Source of the DNA: Macrotrachela quadricornifera
Lineage: Eukaryota > Rotifera > Eurotatoria > Philodinida > Philodinidae
Length of the DNA: 64,000 nt
Direction: 5' to 3'
NCBI GenBank assembly: GCA_022393335.1
Contig: JAJEKB010000487.1
Coordinates: 62,001-126,000, forward strand
How positions within the stretch are numbered: the first letter of the stretch is position 1; each line of letters begins with the position of its first letter. The notes beneath the pieces were generated by a model, which was given only the letters and a program-made list of their open reading frames with translations, was not told the origin of the DNA and ran no database searches. Shown piece by piece: positions 50,347 to 63,880 of the stretch. Both the position numbers and the translations under genes were made by a program.

Positions 50347-53300
50347 ATGACATCTAGATTACGCTGTTTTTTTGATATTAAAATTGATGACATTGATGGT
50401 CTCGTATATACAAAAGAATTTTTATCTTAGTTTTTTTATCTTTTGTTTTTTCTTTAGTTGGTCGTATTGTATTTGAACTTTTTAATGATATATGCCCGCG
50501 TACATGCGAAAATTTTCGATGTTTATGTACAGGTACAATAATTATAAAAATTTTTTAATAATTTTTTTGTAAAAAAAATTTTTAAATTTTAGGAGAAAAA
50601 GGTCGTGGTTTAACATTATATAAAAAATTATATTATAAAGGATGTCATTTTCATCGAGTGATTAAAAATTTTATGATACAATCGGGAGATTTTACTGAAG
50701 GTAATAATTCGATAGATTTTCTCTTTTTATTTATTCAACTCCTGTGATGATAAAATGATATTTAACAAAAGGCAAAAGAAAGATGGAGAAAAGGAAACTT
50801 GTTAAATTCTAATTTTATCTCTTTTAGTCACCACGCATCAAAAGCGGGTGTTGAATAATATAAATTGATATCCGATTTTTTCTGTCTATCTGGTCTTTGA
50901 ATTTTCCAGGCAACGGCACTGGTGGTGAATCAATATATGGTGGTACATTTGCTGGTAAAAAATTTTCTTTTTATTATTTAAAAAAATAATATATATAAAT
51001 TTTTGTTTTAGATGAAAATTTTCAAATCAAACATGATCGACCATATCTTCTTTCGATGGCTAATCGAGGTCCAAATACAAATGGATCACAATTTTTTATG
51101 TAGGATTAAAAAATCATTTTTTTTCTTAGAAATTTTAAAATAAAATATATTAATTCATATTTTTAGAACAACATCTGAAACATCATATCTCGATGGGTAA
51201 GACCATTCAAATTTATATTATTTTTGACGCTATTCAATTAAAAGACATTTGTTAGATCTATGTATACACTTGGTTAATCTCAAAAAGTGTCAAAATTTAT
51301 AATTTATCGAGAAAGTTGAAGTTTATAACGAAAACTTCATCCCATTAAATACATCATGAGATCATAGAATTATTTAGACTGCAAACAGACATACACATTT
51401 GTAGAATCTGTAAATACTTCTCAATCCAAAACATCTATATGACGTTAAAATTTTGAGATTCATTCATTAGTTGACGTAATCTTTCGATAGTTTTTAATAA
51501 ACTCTGTGCATCTATACAAAAAACGAGAAATTATATATAAAATCAGATTTTTATAAGATGTAAATAACGAAATTTGAAAGTCTCCAATACATGATTTTCT
51601 AATAAACTCCATTTGGTGATATCTAACCTAAAGAATTTTTATTAGACTTTAATATTTGAATGTTTATTTATATTATTCAGAAAACATGTGGTTTTTGGTC
51701 AAGTCATATCCGGTCAATCAGTAGTTGATGCAATTGAGAATGTGCCGATTGATTCAAATAATAGTCGTCCATTGAAAGATGTTGTTGTATCTCATTGTGG
51801 TCAACTTGCACTCGTATCAAGTAAAAATAATTTATTTTCTTTATTAAAAAAACAGAAAAAAAAAGAAAATATTTATAATCTATTTCATTATTTAGAAAAT
51901 ACTAAAGAAAAAAAACGTAAAATTTCTACAGGAAATGAAAGTGAAAATGAACAAGGTAGTGAAAGTAGTTCATCATCTGGTGATGATGAGAATAATAAAA
52001 AGAAAAAAAAATCTAAACATAAAAAAAAAGAAAAACATCGACGTAAAAAAGAAGCAAAACGTTTAGCAAAACTTGCTATGGAAGAAGAAAATAAATCTGA
52101 TCAAACAATAAATAATAATATTGAACAACAATCAAACGAAATATCTGGTCGTGATATAATGGGTCTTAAAACAACAATTGATCCTGATGAAATACCTGAA
52201 ATACCTGCACATAAATTTCTTTTACGACGTAATTTAAATGATAATAATAATGAAACAACAAATACTCGGTAAGTAAATTTCTTAATTTTTTATTTATAAT
52301 ATAAATTAAAATGGGAATCAAAGATCAATAGTTCCTGTTTGAGCTTTATCTTTTTCTCTTGGGAAATTTTTTAATATAACATATATGAATTTTTCTTTAG
52401 TACAAATAATTATCGTTTATCGAAAAAAATCGATTCAAGTGGTCGTCCAGTTAAGGGTCGTGGTTTTATGGTATAGCGGTTCTTTCTTTCTTTTCTTTAG
52501 TTTATTATACTCTTCCTTTTTTTTTCTATATAGCGATATACCGGAAAAAGTCGTTCACGTTCACGTACACCACCACATTGGCGTTCAGCAGTCGAAGATC
52601 GTAAACGTTTTTCTGATGTAAATGAGTTTCGTAAACTAGGTATAAATGAAAATATTGAAAATAATCAGAAACGTAAACGTATTGATGATGAAAAACATGA
52701 TAATGATAATAATAATAGAGATCGACATTCACGACGACATGAAAGAGAAAAAGATGATCATCGTCATCATATTGAAGCAACAACACGACATAAACATCAA
52801 CGAAATTCAGCAAGTCCAGATAATCATCGATCAATCAGTACCAAGCACAAAGATAATAATACATCAAATATTATTCGAAATAGTCCTTCACCATCACATC
52901 ATCATTCTCCTCAGATTCATTCACCATCATTAAAAAATGATCAATATTTAAAGAAAGATTCTCGATCAACCCGTCGTCATCACTCTCCATCATCAGCAGA
53001 TGATCAACATCAAATTAAGGATTCTCGATCACGTCATCATTATCGTTCAAAAACACCTCCAGTTCCATCTATTCGAGCTCGTTCGCCATCACCAACAATT
53101 GAACGGCATCAAGCCAAAGATTCTCGATCAAGTCATCATCATCGTTCAAAAACTCCTCCACCTGCAACATCTCGAATTCGTTCACCATCACCAGCAACTA
53201 ATCAACATCAAAGCAAGGATTCTCGATCACGTCATCGGCGTTCAAAAACTCCTCCGCCTTCAACTTCTCGAGTTCGTTCGCCATTACCGGTGGCTGATCA

Positions 53301-56300
53301 ACATCAGGTTAAAGATTCTCGATCACGTCATCGTCGTTCAAAAACTCCACCACCTTCGTCTTCTCGTGTTCGTTCACCATCACCAGCAACTGATCTACAT
53401 CAAACCAAGGATCCTCGATCTCGTCATCGGCGTTCAAAAACGCCTCCACCTTCAACTTCTCGAATTCGCTCGCCATCGCCGGCAGTTGATCAACATCAAG
53501 TCAAAGATTCTCGATCAGGTCATCATCGTCGTTCAAAAACTCCACCATCTTCAATTTCACGAGCTCGTTCACCATCACCAACGCTTGAGCAGCATCAAAC
53601 CAAGGATTCTCGATCACGTTTTCGACGTTCAGAAACTCCACCACCTTCATCTTCTCGTGTTCGTTCACTCTCACCACCAATAGTTGATCAACATGAAATT
53701 AATAATTCCCAAACACGTCAACAAGAAAGTACAAATATAGAACGTACAAATTCACCACCACCACCACCACGACCATCTACATCAACAAAACGACGTAAAC
53801 GTTGGGAAAATGAGGATGAATTTAATGAACGACAATCATTAGCACAAGCTGTACAACATGCAAGTCTTGAAGATGAATTACGTATGATTGCACAAACAAG
53901 TGTAGCAGAACTGGATACACCAAATGCTTTTCTTAATATTCCACAACAATCACAAGTACCAGCAACTGTTAGTAAATCGAAATGGGATGATGAAGATGAA
54001 ATGTATGTTTTTTTTTATTTCGATAAATTTTTTCAATGGATATATTTCATAGGTCATCAAAAGAAAAAGTTATTCCTTCAGAAATGATATCTGATATTCC
54101 TAAAAAATCTGAAAAACCTGAAATATCATTATCAACTGATAAACAACAAACTAAAACATCATCAGTTTATAATCGACGCGAAAGAGAATCAAGCCGTGAC
54201 CGTGACCGTGATCGTGATAGACGTGATCATTACTCATCACAAACTAGTAATAATCGATATCATGATCGAAAAGATTACAGTCATCGTCATAATGAAAGTC
54301 GTCGAAGATATTCACCTTCACCATCTACTCGTGATCGTCATTCTAATCGATATGATCGAAATAAAGGTAAACTTTTTAACTGAAAATGTCTTATTGAATC
54401 TTAGATTACATGCTTTTTTTATCTGAATGACCTTAAAAACATTATTGAATCTTGTATGATTAATTCGTGCGTGCATATAATGATAGGAAAAACTAGTCTT
54501 AATGCATGAAATATCTGAAGAAAGTTATAATGTATTGAGGTGTGATATTTAGTAAAATGTAACACAATTTGTATAGTTTATCTACGCATATATATTGCTC
54601 CTCAATGTCGTAAATTTTTTATGCTAGTTAAAAAAAAACTATGAGACATGACGTCAAATTAGTAATGAAAACTTGTATATTTTGTATGTCATTTTATAGA
54701 GTTTTTACAATGAGAGAACATCTTTAATGCATATTTCTTGTATAAAGGAACAAAATATGCGGTTCTCACGACTAAATCTACATATATTTTTGTATTATCA
54801 AAGTCAGTTCAAAAAACGTCATTGTTAATATTTAATGCAGTGCGAATCATCGCATTCATACAATCCTTCATGCATGCATATGACCTTCGTACTGTGAGCA
54901 TTTTTTTTATAGCACAATCTGCAATTTGTGTCGCGATGACCTGGAGAACATCAAGTTACGAGAAACTTGTCTGGACTTTGTCGTAGAGGCCTATATCTCG
55001 AAATGTACAAAAGTTTTTAAATCTTTAAAATAAGGGTTCTCGTTCATCTTTAGCAAATTTTACAAAACAGCGATTTCACTTTCAACTTTTACTCATGATA
55101 ATTAAGAATGATGAACTAGATTCTAGTCTTTTAAATCATCAACTGTTACAACAGAAAGTGATAGTGAAAACCATCGATAGAATAGAGTTGATTTCTGATG
55201 AAATCGTTTAGTTTTCTTATACGTATTGAACTCTATTGTCAAAATTTGAGGTTACTTCATACAGCACTTACGTGATCCTTTCATGTCTTGCATTTCTCTT
55301 CTTAGACGTACGCATTTAAAGTTATCATTTTGGTTGTAGTAATCTCATAAGTAGTAAATCAGAAAACACTAACTTAAATGCACAGCTAAAATTTTATGAT
55401 CGAATCGGTACAGTTAGTTTCCGTTTGTTTGACATGACCTTTCAATTCCTCGAAGTAAACCATCCCAAAAGAAAACAATGTTTTGTCTATTTTTATTATT
55501 TTTAACCGTCGCAATGACGAAAACGGTGACAACAACAAAAGTTAGCTGTCGTTCTCTTTGATGATAAATAAGACAACTGTGAGTACAATTGTTGATAGAT
55601 AAAATACTTAGGAGAGAGAAAGAATCAAGTAATCACTTGAAAGTATTCATCAGAAACATATTGATTAACGCGAACAAAGTTTAATTGATAGTGATTTTCA
55701 CAATTGCTGCTGTTCACTTTCATTTTGATTTTGATTAACTGATAGAAAAGAACGTCTGATTCTGATAAAATATAAATATGTTTAGGGAAAAAAACAATTA
55801 TTCATTTTTTATGAAATATCAATTTTTTTTATTAATCGCTAGTCATAATTCCGTATTGCATTTCGCAATCGAATGAAGCTTGGATGCCATCTAGTTCGAT
55901 AAATTTATGGCAAAAAGACCTGTTAATTGATAAAAACAGAGTATAAAATTTAAACTACATTTGTATAAGACTCACACTACACTATGCTAATACGTTTCAG
56001 AAATATTTCATCTGCTATGAGTGCAATAAACGTTACCGTATGTAATAAAACAAGAGAAAAATAGAAATATATGCATATAGTAACAATAAAGTAATATAGA
56101 TAATGTAAAACGGTTACAATGTCACTGCAACATATAGAATAGAAGAACATTTTGATCTCCCTTTTGTTTGTGATATAATGAGAACAAGAAAATCTCGGAT
56201 GACGCCAACTGCCAACTTATAGATTATATTGAAGATCAGCTTAACCACCTACAATTACTCTTAGGATTTAACAAAAAGTGCAAATAGTTGAAATACAATT

Positions 56301-57487
56301 TTATCTTTTCTGTTAAAAGACAATTATACAGATTTATTGATTGAATAGTAGTAAGTTATGCCTATAAAATTATTAGTAATATTTATCAAATAAACAATTC
56401 GTACTAAAAACAATAAGAGACTAATATATTTAATCACATTAATTACATTACTTTAAAATAAAGATCACAGTTGACATCATTATTAATTTAACATACACAA
56501 TAGGAAGCTAATAAATTGTCACATTCGTTATTTCCCATCTTGAAACATGATAATGATTTTTCTACTGATACTTGTCTAGCAAACTAATCAAAAAAATCTG
56601 TTATATTTTGAAAGTAAACTCGAGAATACTTGCAAATAAAATATCTTCATGATTTTTCTTATATATTTTATGATATACTTGTTAGTTTTATTTATCTAAC
56701 ATCACAATCATTAGATAATATCTACATTTCTGTCTAGATCAAATATTATTCTGTTTTATATTGTTTATGTCCGATGATTAAAATAAATCAATCGGTCCAC
56801 AATGTTTTTTTTTTTTCGTATATTAGATAAGAAAATATGCCTTTTAGTATATTTTCTTCGCACATTCTATATAAGTAACTTATTAACTATGGCTTTTATA
56901 TCTCATTCTTCTTAATACACAATTATATGTTCTTATTAGCGAGTACAGTAATGTCAAGCGTATAGTAATATTGTCTGTTACCAATGACACGTAAATGTAA
57001 GATGGCTATCGATTACGTTGAATAGTAGATAAATACCAATACAAACCAAAATTTTTTTATGTCAAATAAAATTATCTAGAACTATATTATTTTATTTATA
57101 AAAAATAAATGTTTTTTTTTTATAGGTAAAGATCGTGATTATCATCGAAGAAATGATGATCGTGAACGAGGTAAATTTATTCGAAGAATTTTTATAAAAA
57201 TATATTTGTCGTATGTTAGATGATCGTCGTCGTAGTCCAGGTCGTTCATCCCATTCTGATATATCAAGTCGACAAAAGCCAAAACGACAATCATCTAGTT
57301 CAAGTTCATCATCATCATCGTCATCATCACGTAGTTCGTCTGGATCGTATGTTTAATTTTTCTTATTTTCATAATAAAATTAAAAAAAAATTCTTTTATT
57401 TATAGACGTAATGAACGTAGTCGAACATCACCTGTTCAATCAAATGAACAAAAACAAATTAAAACTGTACCTTTATCTTGTGTATAA
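50347..57487 (+). CDS. PPIG: SR-type cyclophilin G (peptidyl-prolyl isomerase)
   Basis: Fourteen exons: 50347-50398, 50458-50532, 50593-50700, 50910-50954, 51012-51099, 51167-51196, 51681-51820, 51896-52268, 52401-52470, 52534-54002, 54053-54366, 57126-57170, 57220-57346, 57406-57487; about 1005 residues. Residues 1-180 are a complete cyclophilin domain with F-H-R-V, Q-S-G-D-F, N-G-S-Q-F-F-I and S-Y-L-D-G-K-H-V-V-F-G, including the catalytic Arg. The linker I-P-E-I-P...K-F-L-L-R-R, K-G-R-G-F and R-T-P-P-H-W-R are hallmarks of PPIG/NKTR nuclear cyclophilins, which bind the phosphorylated polymerase II tail and SR proteins. The rest is RS-rich with eight tandem repeats. The first donor (GTCTCG) is weak. 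Intron 11 is 2.76 kb. Intron 51821-51895 is stop-free and in frame. Confidence 0.9.
52938..53690 (+). repeat. Coding tandem repeat in PPIG, eight units of 93-99 bp
   Basis: Within exon 10 the motif D-S-R-S-x-H-x-R-S-K-T-P-P recurs. GATTCTCGATC-type cores start near 52957, 53020, 53119, 53218, 53314, 53410, 53506 and 53605, i.e. 63, 99, 99, 96, 96, 96 and 99 bases apart. Each complete unit has the form D-Q-H-Q-x-K-D-S-R-S...R-S-P-S-P, an RS-type phosphorylation platform. Spacing is always a multiple of three. Confidence 0.85.
54367..57125. other. 2.76-kb PPIG intron carrying dispersed repeat copy B
   Basis: Donor GTAAAC and acceptor TATAG join exons in matching phase. No gene is recognised inside. 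It contains the repeat listed at 55065-55735. Confidence 0.6.
55065..55735 (-). repeat. Dispersed repeat, copy B (inverted)
   Basis: This is the reverse-complement partner of 48515-49150, inside the PPIG intron. Nucleotide identity looks moderate with small indels, implying an old duplication. The two copies enclose the CDCA3-like gene and most of PPIG. Confidence 0.8.
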
Positions 57488-57616
57488 TATCGTGTTGTCT
57501 TACACTATTTCCTTAGTCTATCTCTTGTTGTTTTTTGTTTGTGTCAAAAACGCTAAAATGTGTGTTGATTTCTTTTTTTTTCAGATACTTTATCAGGAAA
57601 AAAAAATCTTTTATTC

Positions 57617-60600
57617 ATGATTGACACAACATCAACAGCAGTCAATGATACGGGAGGTGATAATCCTAATAATCAGAATTTATTTACACGTCCATGTATC
57701 TTATTAACTGGTCTGCGTCGATCAGGTAAAACATCCATACAACGTGTTATATTTACAAAAATGCAACCATCACAAACACAATTTCTTGAATCAACACCAC
57801 GTTTAACAACGAGTCAATTTTCTTGTGGTTCATTTATTAATTTTCAAGTACAAGAATTACCCGGTCAATTACATGTATTTCCATCATCACAATCTCCAAG
57901 TAATGCAAGTGGGAGTAATCAAGCATCACCATATGATGACGATACAACACATATGGTTGGAGGTGGTTATGATATGGAACGTTTATTAAAACGATGTAAT
58001 GCTGTTGTATATATAGTCGATGCTCAAGATGATTATAGCGAATCAATTGGTCGTTTAAATATGATTATACAATTAGGTAGATATGTGAATCCAAAAATAC
58101 GATATGAAGTATTTATACATAAAGTTGATCAATTGTCAGAAGAAGCAAAAATAGAAACACAACGAGATATTCATAATCAGGTATAGTGAAATATTAAAAT
58201 TCATTTCGTTATATCGAAATGAAAGTATTTCGTATTTAAATTTACAATACTATGGGAAACAGAAAAGATGAGCACCAAGAAAGTTCAGCAAAAAAAAGTT
58301 AAGCACGAAAAGAAAGATTAATTTATACATGTTGAGAATGAACAGACGAATACCAATGTATGTTAATGAGATCAGACGCGAAAAAGACAAACATAAGTGC
58401 CAATGTACTTGAACTTATCACAATTAATAACATTAGATGGATAGTGACAAAATAATTAATTACGCTGTTGTAAATAATAATGGAACATTTGTTCCCTGAC
58501 ACTAACAGTTTCTTAACATGCCAACTATTTCTAATAACGGTAGAAGAAAACAAAAAATACGTTAAGATGTCAATAGTTTTTTTATACATGAGGGATTGAT
58601 GTACCACTGAAAAGAAACATGTTGATGTTGTATCAAATATTTTACACATCACCATTATTCTTTTCTTTGTACGTGTGTTTTTACAAATAATATTATTAAA
58701 CTTTATTAACATAGATGCATGTAAAACTGATGATAGAGCGTTTAAACACGAGGGATTTGACGAGCGAATTGCTCATTGTGCTCGTCACAATCAAGAAACA
58801 TGGAACATTATCGTTCCTAATTGTTGCAACGATAAAGATACTTAACTTATAACAATAACTTGCATTTATAAATGTCAGTTCAATATATCTAGATTTATCT
58901 AATAAAGGAATTTCTCGTTTACTATCACGTGATATTATTAGTTTCTCATAGAATATAAATTTAATTTGTATATTTATTCATTAGACTATATTTACAAACT
59001 CATTTTCTTGTTTTCGTGTTCAACTTTCACCAATCCTTTTTTCATAAATATATCAAAAAAGCATTCGTGTATAAGTATTACTTTCATTCTTATATAAATA
59101 GCAACAATCTTTTTAGTTTTGACATTGTGTTTTTGTAATAATTGACAGAGAACTTGCCATGATGGACATGTTTTTCTTTTTTCTTAGGTACTTAATGAGA
59201 TCTTTCAGATTAATAGATATTCTTATATAAACTTTTGTACTCTAAAAATAAAAATTTGTTTTTAGAGAATAAAGGAAATAAATAAATAAAAGACAAGAAA
59301 GTACTGATCTAGAATAATTAGACAAAACTATTCATTATAGTCTCTATTATATTACCTAAATAAATGTAATAATTATTTTCTTGGATATAATACCTATTCA
59401 GGACTATTAAAAGATATTTGATCAATAAATCAACGAAATAGATGTTGATAGTTCCTATCATATTGAACTATTATATGGTTCATTTTTTGGCTTTAGATAA
59501 TTTTCAGAGATTAGGACAAATTATATGATCCTGCCTATTAGATTTCGCAAGCACAATAGAAATAAGTAGATTTTCATATGCCGTTTTATTGAGATTTATG
59601 CATGGTTTTAAAAATAAACGCTTCATTCTTACTACTTTTCTAATACATTAAGTACTGATCAGATGAATATATATATGTGCAAATTTTTCATGTCAATGTC
59701 CGTTAGAATTTTATAGAAATCGAAACAAATTCTTCAGAATCTATAGGAAGTCATTGAAATACATTTGAATCTATCGGCATTCGTATAGTCTTAAAAGAAG
59801 GAAGAAAAAAAGAGCAAACATCAATGATCATTGAAATCTATTATAAGAGTCATATTCTGAATCTACTTTTTCCTTCTTGATTATCATTATAATTAATTTT
59901 TTTTTTGTTAAGGTACGTGATCGTTTTTCTGATGCTGTTGGTGGAATAGATTCATGGGTACCAGCAGTTTCAATGGCAAATCTAAATTCTCAAGATATTT
60001 TAATAAATTTTCATTTAACATCAATATTTGATCATTCAATATTTGAAGCATTTTCAAAAGTAATACAAAAATTATTACCACAATTTGGTCATTTAGAACA
60101 TTTGCTCAATTATCTTTTATCTGCATCAAATATTGAACAAGCATTTTTATTTGATGTACAAACAAAAATAAGTATTGCAAATGATTCATCACCAACTGAT
60201 ATGCAAGTAAATAAAATTAAAAAAAATTCTAGAATAAAAACTATATTAATTTATAAACTAATTATTCTTTTTCCTTTTTTTTTGTTTTTTAAAGATGTAT
60301 GAATTATGTTGTGATATGATTGATTTATTGATTCATATGAGTGAAATATATGGACAACCAAATCGTAATGGTGTTCAAACTATCGAAGATGATGGAATAG
60401 TAAATGGGGAACGATATGAATGGGGTTGTGGACCTGAAAATTATGAGAATAATGTATCTATTATAGACGGTGATCATATATTAGCTGAAAATTCATCTTC
60501 AAATAGTAAAAGAAGTTGAACTAATTTTTAGAATATAAAAGGTTTGTTTTTTTTTGTTGTTAATGTATTAGGTCCATTAAGTACAACACCATTGACAAAC

Positions 60601-60867
60601 TACCCATACTCGTCATTAATAGAAACTACTAATGAACCTGCATCGAGTGTATTTGATTCAATGTCATCAAGTGTTATAAAATTAACCGGTGGTCGTGCAC
60701 TTTATCTCAAAGAAATTAATCGTCATTTAGCATTAATATGTGTTTTACGTGAAGAAGCACTTACAAAACAAGCTTTTATTGATTATAATGTTAAACAATT
60801 AAAAGAATCTATTTTGAAATTATTTCATTTAGATAATCCGACTTCATCAAATCTTGTGACATCATAG
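57617..60867 (+). CDS. RRAGC: Rag GTPase C/D
   Basis: Four exons (57617-58180, 59913-60206, 60295-60505, 60572-60867) encode about 454 residues. The GTPase domain has G-L-R-R-S-G-K-T-S (P-loop), L-P-G-Q (switch II), V-D-A-Q-D-D-Y and H-K-V-D (G4), all as in RagC/D; the usual Asp before the switch II Pro is Glu-Leu here. The C-terminal roadblock domain includes [22 protein letters not shown] and A-L-Y-L-K-E. RagC/D pairs with RagA/B on lysosomes to bring mTORC1 there when amino acids are available. A Ser/Asn/Gly-rich insert of about 35 residues follows switch II. Intron 1 is 1.73 kb. It follows PPIG by 129 bp with a TTTTTCAG acceptor in between. Confidence 0.92.
58181..59912. other. Long first intron of RRAGC, no gene seen
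   Basis: 1.73 kb with donor GTATAG and acceptor GTTAAG, phase 0. AT-rich, with no recognised gene or terminal repeats. Confidence 0.5.
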
Positions 60868-63836
60868 AATGGATTATTTAAACAATAAATCGGAAAAATA
60901 AAAAAAAAAACAATTCATTTCTTCTTTTTTTATCTATTATTTCTATCCCGAGCCCACCATTGTATCAGGAATGCATGTTTCTATTGTTTTTAAAAACCCT
61001 GTCTATCGTGTTTCACATGCATAAGCATTGTTCTTTTGTGTATGTATATAAATATATCTAATTCATAGCACAACAATAATGCTTTATTGTCTATTTTTTA
61101 ATTGATAAAGCATTATGGTTTGTCTGTTTTTTTTACCTAATCCTTCTACTGCGCATTGGCATAAACAGTGAATTGTCTGTTCGGTTTTTCATATTTTTTT
61201 TTCTGCTTTATATTTCTTACATGTGTGTGTGTGTGTGTGTGTGCGTGCGCACAATAAGTGTTTTTTTTCTTGTGTTTTTCATATACACAATTTGTCCTGT
61301 TTTTCTTGTTCTTTTTGTGCGCACATTTCGTTAAATAAAAAAAAAATCAATAGTGCAAATCAGGAATAATGATTTTTAAGAATAAATTTCATGAAATAAC
61401 CATTCAAAATATTAGGAACTGATTGTCGAAAAGTTTTAGCATTTAGAATAAATTAACTATGTTGAAAGAGCATGAGAAGTTAGTATAAAATTCATTTTTT
61501 TTACAATTTTTGAATAAAGTCTTTTAGTATCTCGATGATTCAATTGTCTTGAGCCAATAATATCAGTCTATGAAAACTTTGATTTTTCATCACAAAAACG
61601 TTGATTAAAGCCAGTATCAAATTACATCCATCGATACGGCGGTACCTATACTTCCTAATTGTATGTGTTACATATGTAATATTATGTTGCGTAGAGAAGA
61701 ATATAATCCATTATAATATGTAAAGTTAACCTATACGTAGCTGTTGTTCATTCAATATTAAATACACTTCTAGCATTTTGGTACAAATACGAATAGACAT
61801 ATATTGAGCTACATATGAAGAGTTGAATCATTATGTGAACAATCAACATCTTAGTTCAAGATCAAGAATTAATCTAAGATATTAGCAAAAGAAAAACCTG
61901 TATTTATAGTTTATAGCTAAAATAATCAACTCTTTTACCTTCGTTCAAATAATATCTTAAGATGCTGTTACGTTCATACGAAAAAATTTTAAAAAATCTT
62001 TGTATTGATACATAAAATAAATCAAACGATTATTTGGTTCAACATATCAAATAATTAATTGTTTTATTGTATCTCTTATTCGTAAATGAACCTATTTGAA
62101 ATCTTCAAGAAGAATTTAATAAAATTAAGTTCATGCAAGCGAATATTTTATCGTATTTCCAACATAATCCAGTAGAACACACTAACTAATTGCTTGTAAT
62201 CATTCTGATTAGGCATGTACCAAACTTCAGAGTTGTTTAGGTTTGATTCTTGACTAGAAGTCGTCTCATAGATCTCGTGCTATTATTATTATTGTTACAA
62301 TGGTTACGACAAAAAATGATTCATGTATTACAGTCATATTCTAAATTAGATTACGATACAATGGACAGCTATTATTTTGATCATTAGTTGAACAAATTTT
62401 CGGTTTGATCATTAAGAAAAATATTTCAAAAATAGTAAATGTCATTATGTTTTAAGCATTTGGCTATATTTAAACATTATGGTATTATTCTTGTTTTTTT
62501 CAGTCAGATTTATAAAAAAAAAGATAGTCAATCATAGAAGACAACAGTTTTCAATATTTTTGAAATTATTATGACTGTGATAAAATGTTTTTTGTGATTC
62601 ACATTTCAAACAATTTATTTTATATTTAAAAAGATCAATTGAACTTCTTGGAAATATTTATGTTGAATAACCAATAACTTTTCTAGTTATTATTTTGTTA
62701 GGTAATAAGATTCAATTGATTTTGTGTAAAATAAATTTATTCGTTTGACTATGTGATAGTTCATATAAATTAGCACCAAAAATGCTTTTAATAACATTAA
62801 AATAAAATAAAAATAAAATTTTCATTTTACATACATATGTAAACTTCTATATTGTATAGACATCATTGAAAAGATAACAATATACTGCTAAAGATTACGT
62901 ATCTTCTTTAGGGTACTCGATATTTATATAAAATTTTTTTCTTATTACGTCGTTCGAATTGTATATTGTCAGAATTTTTACAATGAATTAATATAATCAA
63001 AATGTTGTTTTCTTTTGAATTCAATGAAATTCTTAAACATTTTGAATTGAAGTTTTTCGATGTATCTATTTGCTAAATTTAAATCTAATTTACATCGATA
63101 ATCATTATGAAAAAAAAATTTTATGTCTATATTTCTAAAAAACAATTGCACAAAGATGATTTTTTTTTTATTAAAAGTTCGAAATATATAATTAGTAAAC
63201 TATTCCTTCTGTTTTTATTTGAGATCACTATAGTCCTGAATGATTCCGTAGAAAAACTACTTTATTCTCCTGTGTAATGAGTCTTGTTATAATGAATATA
63301 CATTGAACGAAGGTCATCTTATGTCATCATCATTAATGTGGCATTTGTAGATACTCTCTTATTAGTTTCATTCTATTTTTACAATAGAAGCATTCTAAAT
63401 TATCGTCTATTTTTATATATTAAAAGAATATGCACATTATTACATTACAGCAACATAAATATCATGTCTTAGTTCTTATTATTATTTCTGTTTAAATAAA
63501 TATTAAAGAGATTTATAGAAAAGAATACATTTCATTAAAGATGCACAGAAATCTTTTCAATGTTCACTGAATAACATTTCATTTGTTTATTGTAGTGATG
63601 AAGTGGTTTCTAAGGAATTCTTTGTACTATTTTTATTCATTTTTTTTTTTCGTTGTATTTGTTTGATCGTCAGTCAAAAGTGTCTCCAATAGAAACTCGA
63701 TATTATACTCTCATTATTTGATGAAACTAGGAAAAAAAATGAAATGATTCATCACTGGCTGTTACTACTAACGTCCGATTATTCTCTCTTTCTTGTTTTT
63801 TTTTCTTTCGTCGCCTTCGTTACACATTCACTCGTC
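60868..63836. other. Terminal spacer, AT-rich
   Basis: About 3 kb without a supported gene. It holds a TG microsatellite and leads into the promoter at the right edge. Confidence 0.5.
61221..61250. repeat. TG/TGCG microsatellite
   Basis: A run of about eleven TG dinucleotides passes into GCGTGCGCAC, a purine-pyrimidine alternating tract. Confidence 0.9.
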
Positions 63837-63880
63837 TATATAAAATTTCAGCCCAACTCGTACACTTTGTCAGTCAGTCG
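63837..63880 (+). promoter_or_regulatory. TATA/Inr core promoter at right edge
   Basis: TATATAAAA at 63837-63845 is followed about 30-35 bases later by a doubled initiator-like GTCAGTCAGT at 63870-63875. A purine-rich leader with GAGAGAGAGA follows, then CAACAG and an ATG at about 63973 near the window end. This is the only clear TATA/Inr pair I saw in the window; the gene lies beyond the edge. Confidence 0.6.

Noticed and set aside
53000..53683. 227-codon Leu/His-rich repetitive frame
   Set aside because: Shadow of the PPIG repeat exon; the PPIG frame has the RS-domain sense and joins flanking exons in phase.
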